Shown here: positions 37,001 through 48,180 of the stretch, piece after piece
How positions within the stretch are numbered: position 1 is the first letter of the stretch
How the letters are laid out: each line of letters starts with the position of its first letter
Assembly (NCBI GenBank): GCA_037976565.1
Contig: CP137668.1
Location: forward strand, 20,419,804 to 20,483,803
Direction of reading: 5' to 3'
DNA length: 64,000 nt
Source of the DNA: Mesocentrotus franciscanus
Lineage: Eukaryota; Echinodermata; Echinoidea; Camarodonta; Strongylocentrotidae
Made by a program: the position numbers and the translations under genes
The notes under the pieces: generated by a model
Seen by the model: only the letters and a program-made list of their open reading frames with translations
What the model was told of the DNA's origin: nothing
The model's database searches: none

Positions 37001-40000
37001 AATGCAATCTTATGTCTTTTAGTCACAAAATTAATTTCTTAGTAATTTTGAGAAATACCCAGATTTAAGATTGACAAGAAATTTTTTACCATCAATGATA
37101 CTGTGGGGACATGTACATGTACATGTACATGTGTCATTACATTGGAAATAGAAGCACTATTTTCTACCTTAGTGAGTACTGACTACTGTATACAGAAGTT
37201 TTTATTTATTTTCTATTACTTGGCAATTTTCTAATTTGGGAAAAGTTAAATGGAAAAGCAATGTAGAATTAATGTGTCATATGTTATGGCCTATTAAAAA
37301 AAAATCCTGTCACAAAATGTACATGTACAATGTATTAAAGTGGCACTGTAAAATAAGTAGGGGTACTTTGATATAACTTTATGACTGCTCCAAATTTATC
37401 TACCGGTATACTGATTACCAATACATGTACTGTAGGTTAGAAGGCTGGAATTTACATGTACATGTATTGTCAAATGTCCTTGTTATTTCTTGCAGTGAGA
37501 CTGTATTTGTGAGAAACCATAACAAAGGTGTTCTGATCAGGGACCAGTAAGAATAAAGGACAAGTCCATCTTGATATTGAGTTGGTTTTAACTAAAGCAG
37601 AAAAAAAAACATATGGTCAAAATGGATATATGACCTTAGGGGGCATATACCCATTTGAACAACTTTAAATTTCCCTTTTCTGCAGGTGATTTATACAAAT
37701 TTTGGTTAGATTCCAGCCATGGGTGTTCAAGAAGAAGAACAAAATGTGAAAATGTGAGGAACTTTAGGGGGGGCAACTTTAGATCTCCCTTTTCTAAAGA
37801 TAATTACTACCAAGTTTGGTTAAAATCTGTGCATTTTTTAGAAAAAGTCGAAAATGTAAACAAGAGGGCATTTTTTTTTGGGGGGGGGGGGTGCTACTCC
37901 CAAGCCCCCTCCCATTGGAAGAGTCAGTAGCCCTTCAGAACAAGCCTTTGGCTCAGGTGAGCTACATGTAAAACAGATCAGTAACAGTTATAAACAAACT
38001 CCAAGTAAAGATAAGAAAGATATGAATTTTTAAAGTTGTAAACAATGAAACATGAATTGGCAACTCTGATGTATCTTCTGATGTATCTTCTGAGGTTCTG
38101 CCCAATTTTCTCTGTACTGTAAACTTCATAAATGTCCATTTTCTTAGTTATAGATTTATCTTATATGCGGGTTGTGTGCAACATGTGCAATAATCATATC
38201 TAGGGTGCATACATGTACATGTATACAGTGTATGATTGAAATGATTGGAATTTTTCACTGATCTGTTTCTCTTATATTTCTGCTTCTATCAAAACCAATT
38301 TAATATCAGAGCAGACTTCCCCTTTAATGACTATTTTCTGAAAAACCTGTGAAAATTCACAAGTACATGTACATGTACTACCACTTCCACATAACAAAAT
38401 ACTATCAATGGTTAGTTAGTACAAGTCCTAAGATAAATTGCTTATCATTCAGCGAAAATTCTCTATCAAAACCTAAGGGTAATATCTAACAGTCGACATG
38501 GCTGTAAAAATTATTTAAAAAATAATTTCTGTATAGCTTGAATGTATGAAATCAACCTGAATTTGTTTTGCTGACATTCTATAAGGTAACAATTAAGGAC
38601 TAAGTTCAAGTTCAAGTTCATTTTATTCAAAACCAAACAAAACATGATATAATCTTATGAAGATAATAAAGGACAAAATGAAATGACGAGTACAGATTAC
38701 AGAACCCAACTCCTACTTGGGTTCCATGTGCTCCATATATATCTTACATGAGCGCATGTATACCTGTACATGTCTTTCAACTAGCCTACTCGGCTACTCG
38801 ACAAGTTATTTGATTTTTACTGTTTACTGAGAGTATGAATATTCAAACTGTAACATCTCTTTGTATACCGGGGTAATTAATATTTGAAGCTTATATTTCT
38901 TATACAATAGAGCGACATGGAACCCTGTACATCAAAAGCAAAACGTTTGGGTGAGTAGTAATTTAATTTGTCTAAAATGATATAACTGTAGAACTAGGAA
39001 GCAATTCAAAAGATAACTCCACACCACAGTCACCATACATGTACATGTATTTCTTCCTACAACGTTAAAGTGTACCAATCACTAAAGCATGTTTTGCTCT
39101 TGATGTAAGGGGTTTCATGTTGCTACACTGTAGGCATACTATAAGCTTCAAATATTACTTCTACAAAGAGATATTGCAGTTTAAATACATTCCCTGTAAA
39201 CTGTAAAATGTCTTGTTGAGTAGACTACTGAACGTGCGCTTACGCACTCGCATAGAATAGGGAGCGCACGGAACCCAAGTCCGAATTGGGTTCTGTCTTG
39301 ACTGTCCATATCCTATACGCAAGGTTTTACATGTATTCTCTATATTTTCTTCATACCGTAAATCTCTGTGTATAAGACGCACCTTTTTTCCGTCGGAAAA
39401 TACAAAAGTCGGGGGTGCGTCTTACAGACAGGTGCAGGATATTTTTAGTTCTCAAAATGCTACTTTTTAGTGGTTTTCGATAATCTCTGTGTCTCAACAT
39501 AAACTACATAATGCGAATGAAGAATAGGATCTACTATTTGAAGTTGACCTACGTTCCTAATTTGAAGGGAAAAGATTTAAATTTTTTAAATTTTTTATTA
39601 TATCCCTTCACATAGCACTCTGCCGGCCGAAGATCTGCCGGCTGAAGCTCACCCGTGCCCGGTAGAACAACGGCATGATCCCAGCTCAAATACACCAGGG
39701 ATATAACGGATATCGACTCTGGCAGTCGGAAGAAAGGGCCCCTGCATAAATTCCACAAACTTCCTCTCGTTTCACGTTTCAGATGAGTACAATTATACAT
39801 GGACATACAGAGTACATTTAACTAATCCTAGAAACTATTTAGGATTATCGGCCTTTACAATATGAGGAGCACAAAGTTTAAAACAAATAAATAATGATTA
39901 TTAGTCTTGAATACTATTGTGTGAGCATGAACATGTTACTTTGATCAGGATATGACATGAAGACAATAAACATGGAAATGTAAGTGTGCACTTCACATTC

Positions 40001-41597
40001 AACAGCTAGCCAGAAAGTTGCCCTACTGTACATATACCATTGTTTGAGGAGGGGAGAGTTGTAACACTTAACCTTATAACAAGTGCTATTACAGTAAGTA
40101 CAAAAATGAAACCTTTCAACACTTTTGAATGAAAACAGTAAAAACTCTGTCAAAACTGTTTTCCACTACTACACTACAACTAACCCCGTACTATACATGT
40201 AGGTGGGGCTAGCTCACTTTGGTAAATTTGTGTCTGAACAGAAAGTGGGCAAAGACCCCCCTTTAGCCCCACTTATAGTCCGGGGCTAAACGAAATTTTA
40301 CCAGTGTGAAAAGCATATTAATAAAATAATAAGCCACCGCACTCGTACAAATAACCCCAAAATATCCACAGATCTTTTACACATAGAGACATTCCTCTTT
40401 GAGCATTAGAATCACTGCCAAAGTGATGGAGGCAGGTGCTTCATGAATACCGTACTTTGTTTTTGGCCCTCTTGTAAAGAATACTTCCACCTGTGTATCA
40501 TAGAATGTACCTTCAGTGCATAAATGAATAATTATTACATAATTTATAAGAACATGTATCATGCAGTTGTCTCAATGGGTTTTGCAGTTTTGTACAAATG
40601 ACCTTTATCTGCCCATGCACAGCTACTATCCAAGAAGTGGCTCATTGTCTCGAAATAGCTCAACAAAAGATTTAAATAAAGCAAATTCTGGTGATCAAAG
40701 AGACGATTCACAGAAAGAAAACAAATGTCAAATGCCAAACATGTAAAGTAGCATGAAGTTTTAAGCCTACTTACTGGCACTTGATGAATCGGCTCTTTCT
40801 TTAGTATCACCATGGCCTTTTGTCTCCTCTTCCTTCTTCTTACTATGAGGGATCATCTTCTCCATCCCTTTACCAACTTTCTTCTTGGCCTTCTTCATAT
40901 TCTTTCCTGCTTTTTTCATGAAGCCCTTTGCCTTGGATTGTTTCTTGCCCATTGACAGATCTTGAGTTGATGATCCTGGGGATGATGACTTTGGCACTAG
41001 GTGGGTCTGCGATCCTCCAGTCCCAGTGGATGAGGCTGCTGGAACACTTGGCATCATTCGCAGTATCCTCGCATCCTCACTTTCCTCCTCTTCCTCGCCT
41101 ATTGAGTGGCATGTGTCAGATTCCATTGATTCATTACTGCCATAAGCAGATGTCTCACCTCCAGGAGGAATCAAGGGAACGTCCACTCCTCGTTCCTCAT
41201 AGTCCTCTGCTGTGACATTTTTTTTATTGTCGACTGTCGGGCTTGGAGTGGAAGTTCTAGTTTTCTTTTTAGCTTGGAAGGCACTAGTGACTCTTTGGTT
41301 TGCTTGTGCAATCTCTGCCAATGTCCTCTTATTAGGAGACTTCTCAGAGCTTGATGTCTCTCCATCTTTTATGGTCTCTGGCGATTTTACACGGGCTGAT
41401 TTTGGTGGTTTAGTGTACAAAAGTTCAGATGGTGATTTTCTGGGAGATGAGGCTGGTTTTGTAGCAGGCGTCTCTTCTTGAATAGTAATAGCACCATAAG
41501 ATTTCCTTGGACTTGCTGCTGGGGAATCGTTCTTCTTCACGAGTGAATTCGGTTCCTCCTCATTTGGAGACCTGAAACAGCAGCACATGGAGCCCAT
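26054..41597 (-). CDS. Lipid-anchored R-SNARE-like protein, four coding exons, 366 aa
   Basis: Coding exons on the minus strand are 41597-40775, 28916-28845, 28151-28072 and 26179-26054; all junction phases agree. I do not recognise a named protein. Residues 1-8 are MGSMCCCF: Gly2 could be myristoylated and Cys5-7 palmitoylated. Residues 20-215 are disordered, with S-P-x-K sites at 29, 51 and 87 that suit proline-directed kinases and an acidic stretch at 167-175. Residues 217-258 are Lys-rich with spaced Met/Phe. Residues 326-366 form the C-terminal half of an R-SNARE motif, ALERGEKLGELEDKTEQM and onward. Arg330 sits at the zero layer and Leu334, Leu337, Thr341, Met344, Ala348, Phe351, Val355 and Leu358 match VAMP spacing. 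The chain ends eight residues later with no transmembrane segment, as in tomosyn and amisyn. Its WD40-free, PH-free architecture differs from both. A role in regulating membrane fusion is inferred. Confidence 0.8.
26180..28071 (-). other. Intron 3 of the SNARE-like gene
   Basis: Minus-strand intron from donor GTACAG (CTGTAC on +, 28066-28071) to the CTGCAG acceptor. It contains purine-rich sequence (26280-26720), a fragment resembling a GGATCCAGG-type element near 27353-27400, and a (GA)n tract at 28027-28059 abutting the donor. No other exon is seen. Confidence 0.7.
28072..28151 (-). CDS. SNARE-like gene, third coding exon
   Basis: Eighty bases: acceptor TTTGAATGACAG, donor CAG|GTACAG. Together with the leftover G of the previous exon it reads DKLAALEKKKEEDASHKSSQ, then GFTDPRQ. 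The charged start is probably helical. The GFTDPRQ segment occupies the place where an R-SNARE would have layers -1 to -3, and its Gly and Pro make a continuous helix unlikely. Confidence 0.85.
28310..28503. mobile_element. MITE with TACAGTCAAACCTG ends, second copy
   Basis: Starts TACAGTCAAACCTGCTTTAG and ends AGACAGGTTTGACTGTA, the same family as the element at 21699-21833. The unit GACCACCTGTCTACAAA is repeated in tandem inside (28337-28372 and 28436-28458), so the interior has expanded compared with the other copy. It lies in intron 2 of the SNARE-like gene. Confidence 0.8.
28845..28916 (-). CDS. SNARE-like gene, second coding exon
   Basis: Seventy-two bases between the minus-strand acceptor TTTGCCTTGCAG and donor GTAATG. 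With the leftover A of exon 1 it reads NETSSSSSQFKRVSSERMKS, then KYAR. It joins exons 1 and 3 in phase 1 on both sides. RVS and the Ser run are possible phosphorylation sites; no domain is recognised. Confidence 0.83.
29100..29240. repeat. Purine-rich (GA)n tract
   Basis: About 140 bp almost all G and A on the + strand, ending in a pure GA run at 29215-29238. The open frames on both strands here are by-products of the tract. Confidence 0.9.
29330..29494. mobile_element. 165-bp fold-back MITE
   Basis: The ends TAGGGACTTTTAGATTT and AAATCTAAAAGTCCCTA are inverted repeats, continuing inward through ACGACGAGAACGTGGACTG and its complement at 29456-29474. The arms total about 45 bp, with an interior containing AAGGCACTGG...CAGTGCCTTAAAAGGACGTCAC. 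No coding sequence is present. Confidence 0.85.
31376..31520 (-). repeat. tRNA-derived SINE
   Basis: The minus strand has TGGTCTAGTGGATACATC (A-box region) and GGTTCTCAGTTCGAGTCCCG (B-box region GTTCGAGTCCC) at about 31440-31512. A body with TTGGCAAATGTAGATTAATA (complement) is typical of marine-invertebrate SINEs. The anticodon arm is degenerate, so it is not a working tRNA gene. Confidence 0.6.
34428..34456. repeat. (GTACAT)n self-complementary repeat
   Basis: A run of ACATGT/GTACAT units, one of many in this intron (37109-37132 is another perfect run; shorter ones lie near 32340, 38215, 38366 and 41930). Each unit is its own reverse complement, so the runs can form hairpins or cruciforms. 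Confidence 0.85.
36125..36158. repeat. Perfect 34-bp palindrome
   Basis: TATTGCACGCTTTTTCA at 36125-36141 is followed directly by its exact reverse complement to 36158, with no spacer. It lies 20-30 bp downstream of two CACGTG hexamers at 36091 and 36101. Confidence 0.9.
36436..36607. mobile_element. 172-bp fold-back MITE
   Basis: CAAATGATGCATG at 36436-36448 is inverted at 36595-36607. Inside, TTATACGATCTATCCGC (36462-36478) is inverted as GCGGATAGATCGTATAA (36567-36583), and a third arm TGTGTATCTATCGCAC pairs near the centre with GTGCAATAGATACATA. No coding content. Confidence 0.85.
37655..37925. repeat. Two diverged tandem units of about 110 bp plus G-run
   Basis: Unit 1 (AACTTTAAATTTCCCTTTTC then ACAAATTTTGGTTAGATTCC) and unit 2 (AACTTTAGATCTCCCTTTTC then CCAAGTTTGGTTAAAATCTG) are paralogous halves. 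They are followed by a T-run, a G-run (37880-37889) and CCCAAGCCCCCTCCC. This type of intronic repeat is common in marine invertebrates; the open frame through it is not a gene. Confidence 0.6.
40181..40288. mobile_element. Small fold-back element
   Basis: TAACCCCGTACTATACATGT followed by AGGTGGGGCTA is inverted at the right as TAGCCCCACTTATAGTCCGG followed by GGCTA (40264-40288). About 50 bp lies between the arms. No coding sequence. Confidence 0.7.
40775..41597 (-). CDS. SNARE-like gene, first coding exon
   Basis: Encodes 274 codons plus one base. The initiator at 41597-41595 has a strong context (ACCATGG) and opens MGSMCCCFRS. Upstream on the minus strand this exon continues as 5' UTR to an acceptor (TCACCATTTAG) at 41682, so at least one non-coding exon precedes it. 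Contents in order: lipidation motif (1-8), SPRK-containing disordered region, KRTLAEIAQANQRV (90-103, possibly a short helix), an acidic run EEEEESED (168-175), and the basic Met/Lys segment KAKGFMKKAGKNMKKAKKKV (222-241). Confidence 0.87.
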
Positions 41598-41681
41598 GGT
41601 TGGTGACTTCAGCTATGGCCTCTGAGAAATATCTGAACTCTGCATGACAGGATCTTGCTTCAACATGCTGGGAGCAACAAT
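41598..41681 (-). other. 5' UTR part of the first coding exon, SNARE-like gene
   Basis: Lies between the acceptor (TTGTCTTTTTCACCATTTAG on the minus strand, ending at 41682) and the start codon. Pyrimidine richness before the AG makes the acceptor credible. Short upstream ATGs are present in this leader. Confidence 0.6.
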
Positions 41682-43459
41682 CTAAATGGTGAAAAAGACA
41701 ATAGATCAAAGGATAGATCATAAAACCACAAAGTACATCTTAATTTTTTGTGATCATGTGTATGGCTGGCATTAATTGAATCCCATGACTATATTTCACA
41801 GGAAATAACAAGCTGGCTTATTGACCCTGAATTCTTGCCAATGACATCAAACATTTCCTTCATTGATCACTCCATGTCATTAGTAGTACTACCAGCATTT
41901 ATTAAATACACGTGTGGTATACATGTACATGATGTACATGTACATTGTTAATTCACTGATTAGCCTACATGTAAGCTAGATATCAAGGCATGATGAACCA
42001 TGAGGCTGAATATGGTTTATGACCTGCATGTAAAATAAAATGACAATTCAATATGGGTACATCAAGATTGATTACATGTAATCACAAACTTATTGACAAG
42101 ATTATTGAAGAAATGGTACAGTATGCTCTCAATTGAAACTTGATCTTTTTTCATCAAACACCATTTGCATTCTAAAAGGTCATTTGCCAGGTAGGTTGAT
42201 CTAAAATTGAGATAATGCTATCTTCTTGAAACAGAAAAAGTGCAAGAATTGTGAAGGTTTTGTCGACATACTGTAGATGTTCTTTTATCAATTTCAAAAT
42301 CAAAACAAGCATAAAAACTCAGGAACCGACACTTAAAAGCTAATTGTTAGTCAATCTCGTTGTAGAGAAGTTTCTCATAAAGAGGTTTTGATCAATGAAT
42401 GGTAGGGAGGACTATTATATGTAGATATGAAGGGTAAATCTGCTTGAGAATAGAGAGTAGATACGGGGCAGATCTACTGTACATGTACATCTTGTGTGGA
42501 AATCCAAGATTGCGATACTCATACCACTCAATTCCTGATTAAAAATGAAATTTAAATGTCTATAGAAACAACAATGTACATCATGTTTCCAAATTCCATG
42601 TACGCAGTCTTTGCATCTCCCTTTTTTTCATAGGATGAAGAGGTTCACGCTTGAAATAACCATAAAACAGTGTACTGACTATAGTCAACGTTTAAATCTG
42701 GACTAAAGTTAGTACATATTTATGAATAATATACTGACCAATTGCTCAAACGAGAGAAGAAAAAAAGTTGTTTTCAATGTAAATTGACCTCTAGAAATTC
42801 TGACCACATATCTATTCAATTCATCTTCCAAGTTCCAATAGTAATATGCAACCTACGCTGTAATACATGTACAATATATCACCATCTAAGAGAAAGAGGC
42901 CAACAAATTACATGTAAATTAATTTGTCACCTTTTGAAAATCTAATATGCTGTTTCAATATCATAAAGTGTATTTATGCTTTTCTCTAATGAATACCAGA
43001 ACATGATACATAAACATGAACTGCTTAATTTGTTTAAAAGTTTGATGACATATGTCACAGTTGTGCCCAAGTGACAGGGCTCCATCCTGCTCTTATCATT
43101 ATAAGGTTGTGTAAAACTTCAAGAAAGAAATTGCACACTAATGATGCTAACAGGTAACAAATATTGATAGCAAGTTTTAGCAACCATCCATTCAAAAGTT
43201 GGACCATGCATCCACAGTTGGGTAATGTTGAATTTGACAAGTCCTTGACTTTGGGTGAAAAGTCTCTTGCTCAGCCATATATGACCACAATGACTTTAAT
43301 ATCCAATAGCCAGGCATGCCATCAGATCATACTGTCTGTTTGGAGCCAGAAGGACATTAACCTCTGGAAAATGCTGAGTTAAAGCCCTTGTAACTCAAAA
43401 CAGATGATATTGTGAAATTTCACTAATTTACTGTGATGTTTCAGAAACTTGGGGTTAAA

Positions 43460-44458
43460 CCATAGAGATATATATTTAATAAGGCTAGAGTGCGGACTCG
43501 TCATACGCGCCCGTGCAAAGTTCTGTGCGGGCATGGAGGGCGGTCCGCCATTACTGAGAAGGGCAAAACATCGAGAAATACCCGGATGTCCCATTCGAAA
43601 CTGTGCAATGTTATGCTTTATTTTTCAGGTTGATTTATCGGTTTTCGAGTATGAAACGTAATAATTGTGTTATTTTGCAAAATGCATGAACCCTACTCAT
43701 GCCTCAGTCATGGTGACTGGTGTAGGTCAAGTTTAATTACGGGTGTTATGGTGAGGTAAAAGGGATACAGAAAGCTATTTGTATTGCAGTATATCTACAA
43801 ATACAATTTGGGTTCCTCTTTGTCAATCTACATCAGTTCGTGATTTCGTGCAAAGAAAATGTTTATTTTTATTTTATACGAGTAAAGAAATATTTTTGAA
43901 TAATTTAAAGTCAGAATGAGACCTAGCAGAACGTCACACAATGGCGCCGTTACTGTGCGTTACATAAACTTTGATATTATGAGTATGACATCAAATATTA
44001 CTTGACTTTCAACCAATCAGAATCAAGCATTTGGGACTTGTGTTTGATTTTTATATCATGATATCAAACAAAGTTTTATGCAACAGGGCCAATGTCTTTC
44101 TAATTCAGTTATTGGGACTGACAGGAACATGAGAGCCAGGGTTTATTGATTTAAAACGCTTTAAAGGTAATATATTCATTTTATGTTTATGGCTATTATA
44201 AATTAAACAGATTGATACTTATAGATTTAGGATAGAGATGGATACGTAGATAGCTAGACACATAAATACATGGATAGATAGATAGAATATATAGAAGGAT
44301 AGGTAGATTTTCCCCGTATGTTGTGCACAGTATGCACAGTATGTTGTGCACAGTTCGTTTTTCTGCCCTCCTTAGTAATGGCGGCCAACGCTCCAGGTCG
44401 GCACAGCAATTTGAGCGAGTACGCCCTCTAGCGTTAGTATATATATATATCTCTATGG
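43460..44458. mobile_element. 1-kb non-autonomous TIR element
   Basis: CCATAGAGATATATAT at the left end is inverted as ATATATATATCTCTATGG at the right. The complementarity continues inward through GGCTAGAG/CTCTAGC and CCGCCATTACTGAGAAGGGC/GCCCTCCTTAGTAATGGCGG. Flanking GTTAAA occurs on both sides (43454-43459 and 44459-44464), so either a 6-bp target duplication or a TTAA target (piggyBac/Kolobok type) is possible. The interior includes a (GATA)n tract near 44270-44285 and no transposase. Confidence 0.75.
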
Positions 44459-46048
44459 GTTAAACACAGGTTCTCCTTTCATCCCTTGAAATGTAGGACA
44501 TCATAACATCTGTACACATTTTAAAAATACACTGCGCAATCAACAGGGAATAGTTCTTTGTACATGTACTTTCATTTCAATATGAACTATTATGTCAGAA
44601 TTGTTTGCATTAACCTTGATAGAGCATTAGATGATGACAATATGTCCATTTTACCTTTTTAGAGTGTACAGATGTTACATGGACACAATGTACATTGTAC
44701 ATGTACATGTAAAAACAAATTTTGATTCAATACAGATTACAAGGTCAAGCGTGAACTTAAGTTGCTTACTTCCATGATTTGGTTTGCATTTCCTCTCACA
44801 AAGGCATAATACACTCAATACTAATCTTGAGTTCTGGAGATGGAAATGAATTTTGAAAGAAATTTGCTTAAATTATTCATTATGCAGTAAATCAGTGGTT
44901 TGGATTAGCACAAATAATAAAAATGCTAGGAATCACATTAAATGAAACCATGTGTTCCACTGAATCACTGATCAACATGTGGTCAGGGATACCAGCTCTT
45001 CTTTCTTGTAATATTTATTTGCTCATTACTGAGCAATTTTACATTTTTACCAAAATTGTTTTGCAAATTTTATCAAACTGAAGAGTCAGTGTAAGTTGGG
45101 TTTGAATTACTTTGAATATGTCGAATTATGTATTCCATATTATCACAACTCGAGATTATCTTTAAAACAATGCTGTGTGATTATCATTTTTCTCATAACT
45201 TAAGATTTACATTACAATAGGATGTTAATGTCATAACAGCACTCATCATTCACTTTAGAATATTTGCATCTACAATGTATAGGCTCTAGTTCTCTTTTCT
45301 TCCTAAAATACAACTACATGTACTGCAGGTACCCTTATTTCAGTTTATTCCCATGGAATAATGCCTAATGCATATTAAGTATGAAACAAACATAAAAATG
45401 CATCACATACAAGTTTGTTGATGACAAGTATTACAAACTTTGTGGCAAAGAAAGAGTTAAAGTATTCTTAGTCTCTTTTTGCTTATAAATCCTCTTCTTG
45501 CTTCTTTACAAAATTTAGATGTACCAGTAAGCATCCTGATTGATAGAGAAGGCAACAGAACTATTAGACAGAAATAACCATCTGGTATGGGTCATTCTTT
45601 AATAAAACTGACATTTGTCAACCTTCCCCATACACATCATAGAGGCGGCCAGTGGAGCCAGATGTAATCTCAGCAGAACGGCTGTTGATTATCAATAATA
45701 TCAGAGACTGAATCTTTGGGTCTACAGAACTATAAGCTATGAAACTCTCTCTTGCCCTCTAACTTAGCTTGCTTCTCAACTTCCTCAACTCCTCAAGGAA
45801 ATTAAAAAACCCATACAAACACACACAAAAATACAGACAAGTGTATTACCCGCATATGACAAATTTCTTCAAGTTTTGTAGGTGACCAGTTTTTTTGTGA
45901 TCACCCCACCCCACCATGCACCACACATTAACATTCAGCAGCCCCTGTATGAAAACTGTCCACCTGTTTCAACTTTCAAACATGTTGTTTGATAATGTGT
46001 CCAAAATTTCCAGTCACAAAAATCTCAGTCACACGTACATCTTATTGC

Positions 46049-46211
46049 AGAGATGCCAAGTTCAAAGATCAGCTATGCGTGACATTTTGCATGCGAGGGC
46101 GAGGGTATAGTGTACATAAAGCGTATGGCGTACGTTTGAAATCGCGGCGCGTCATGCGTGAGCATGCGTGATAGCGTTTTCAGACCTCGATGCGTGACAC
46201 TTGGTAGCTCT
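46049..46211. mobile_element. Small TIR element, CG-rich
   Basis: AGAGATGCCAAGTTC at the left and CACTTGGTAGCTCT at the right are imperfect inverted repeats. The interior is CG-rich (GCGTGACATTTTGCATGCG, TCGCGGCGCGTCATGCGTG), unlike the surrounding AT-rich DNA. Non-coding. Confidence 0.6.
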
Positions 46212-48076
46212 ATAAAATGCATCAAAAATACAAATATATTATTGATCAAACTAACATTAGAATCTAGTAAGACTAACTTATTAGGTCTTACACTGAATGG
46301 TTATAATAACATACAAAAATTCAAAATTCCTTTTACTAGATGGCTCTACTCAGTTGCTTTTCTTCATGACCATGCTATGGTCAAAAATCTAAATCTACAA
46401 CTTACAATACAAGGTCTAATTGTTAACTGTTAGTTCTATAAATTTCTCAAGAACACATGGAATAAAACACTTGTCTTCATCTAAAATTTAATTAAGTTTG
46501 GATTGAAACCTGAATTAGAACTGATGGAGAGCATCAAATTCAAAACTAAACTAAATTCAAAACTTAACTAAAGTCAAAAGATGTTTTTAAAGAAAAAATC
46601 CTCAAAAACAAGCAGACAGATTTTCCTGTCTAACTTAAGTGTGGACTATATGGCCACGATCGCGATAGGCAGACCAAGCTAAGATACAGAATTCTTTATG
46701 TAGGACTACATTAGGACGAAGTCTACGCCGGTCAGAAGCGGCCAAATTGGCCACATCGGCCACGGACGGTCAGCTCAATTCGCCCACTCCAGCAAAGCAT
46801 AGATCTAGAGAGTCAATGCTAATGCGTATTGACCTCTATATAATACATTGCATACTAGCATATCACATATCACACACATACAATAACATGCCAGAGTCAC
46901 TGGAGAACCACATTTGCAATGGAAAATGTATCCTTAAATATCACATTTTAGCGATGTAATTCGGCGGTCCCGCTACCCGAATCTGAAAAATCGAATATCT
47001 TACGTGTGTCTGTAAGGAATATGGGTAGGCCTACCATAAAATGAGCTGTATTTCAAGTATTTTTCAGATTTAGAGCCAGATTTTTTGAGTACCGCAAGCT
47101 TAAAAGTATCTCACCGCACGTATCCTATCACTGCAGTCGGATACTATAGCGCTGTATCTCTGTTTAGTTTAGATTCCAATTTCTGATCACCGCACCCGCA
47201 GGTGTAGTCTTCGGCCATGCGGGGGATTACGTGCTCTGGCCGCACGTGCTATAGATCAGCGGGCAAACGCACAGCGCGCGCTCCCTATTGACTTTATACA
47301 TGCGGCCGAAAACTGCCTGCGAAAAAGTGAACAAGGCCAGGAAATGAATATTGCCATGGCAATTCATGATTTTTCTGGGATTCTTTTTTTGTTTAAATAA
47401 TAATAGTATTGGCTTCATGATTTCAACAAAAAATGATAATAGGCCTAAATAGGAAGTAAAGAGTCCAAAAATAGGATTTTGCCTTAAGTGGCCGAAAACT
47501 CCCTCCTCTACTCTAGCCAGTCTAGGGCCCTAGTCTAGGCTCTACTCTAGTACTCTACTCACTCAGTCTACTCTATTCTTTCTTCGGTAGGCCTAGATCT
47601 AGACCTAAGTTGAAAAAATTGTATTTTACTAGTAGTACTAGACTAGGTCTACTGCTAGACCTATTCATTTAGGTGTCATCAATTGTCACTAAAGTACCGA
47701 TTTAAATCAGTTGAGTTTCGTACAGTGATGTTTGAAATGTTGAGAATCAATAGCACAGCTTTTAATACACAGCCAGGATAGTAATGCAGCTAGCTATGTA
47801 TGAATTCGCCCACGGGAGCAGGGTTGGTACACACGCACGCGCACACAGCGATTTCCATATCAGGGACCTAGCTGCCTACACTACAGTACAGACTATACAG
47901 GTACAGCATGTATTAAACAAAACTTTAAATAAACTAAGTTGTTAAGTTGCAAACAGCAACAATGTCTCTGATTTATTCAATGTCAGGGTCTTGGCACTTT
48001 ACAATGATCATATTCATGACAAGCAATTCATTTATTGAAATAATCTTTCTCCTTTAAATCAAATCAGAAAACTTAC

Positions 48077-48180
48077 CGAAAAAGTTGATCGTCTGCACCG
48101 CCCACAATCGTAGTTCATGCATAGATCTATGCCATTCCAGATAGCTAGATAAACTAGATCTATGCACAACCAACCAACCT
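48077..48180 (-). other. Candidate non-coding first exon of the SNARE-like gene
   Basis: On the minus strand the sequence GTGGGCGGTGCAGACGATCA followed by ACTTTTTCG ends at a good donor, GTAAGT (ACTTAC on +, 48071-48076). It faces the acceptor at 41682 in the correct direction. The GTGGGCGGTG box is GC-box-like. The 5' end is not definable from the sequence. The link to the gene is inference from splice signals only. Confidence 0.35.

Larger units (their letters stand above)
28917..40774 (-). other. Intron 1 of the SNARE-like gene (11.9 kb)
   Basis: Long intron from donor GTAAGT (ACTTAC on +, 40769-40774) to the acceptor at 28917. It is AT-rich with no further exon seen. It holds a purine-rich (GA)n tract (29100-29240), MITEs at 29330, 36436 and 40181, a tRNA-like SINE near 31436-31520, and a 34-bp palindrome at 36125. 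It also holds a tandem repeat at 37655-37925, many (GTACAT)n strings, an AAAT-rich tract at 35200-35330, and a diverged repeat with ATAAGACGCACC near 39378. Confidence 0.75.
41682..48076 (-). other. Putative 5' UTR intron of the SNARE-like gene
   Basis: If the exon at 48077 is real, this is a 6.4-kb intron in the 5' UTR. It is AT-rich and contains the TIR element at 43460-44458, the smaller one at 46049-46211, and GC-richer sequence at 46620-47600 with many CTAG and TAGGCCTA strings. No coding exon was found. Confidence 0.4.

Noticed and set aside
37655..37930. 91-residue open frame as a gene
   Set aside because: It spans two diverged copies of an intronic repeat and a G-run; no family resemblance.
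46158..46433. Minor coding region in the 46-kb area
   Set aside because: Begins in a small transposon and has no domain, no splice-site support and AT-driven composition.
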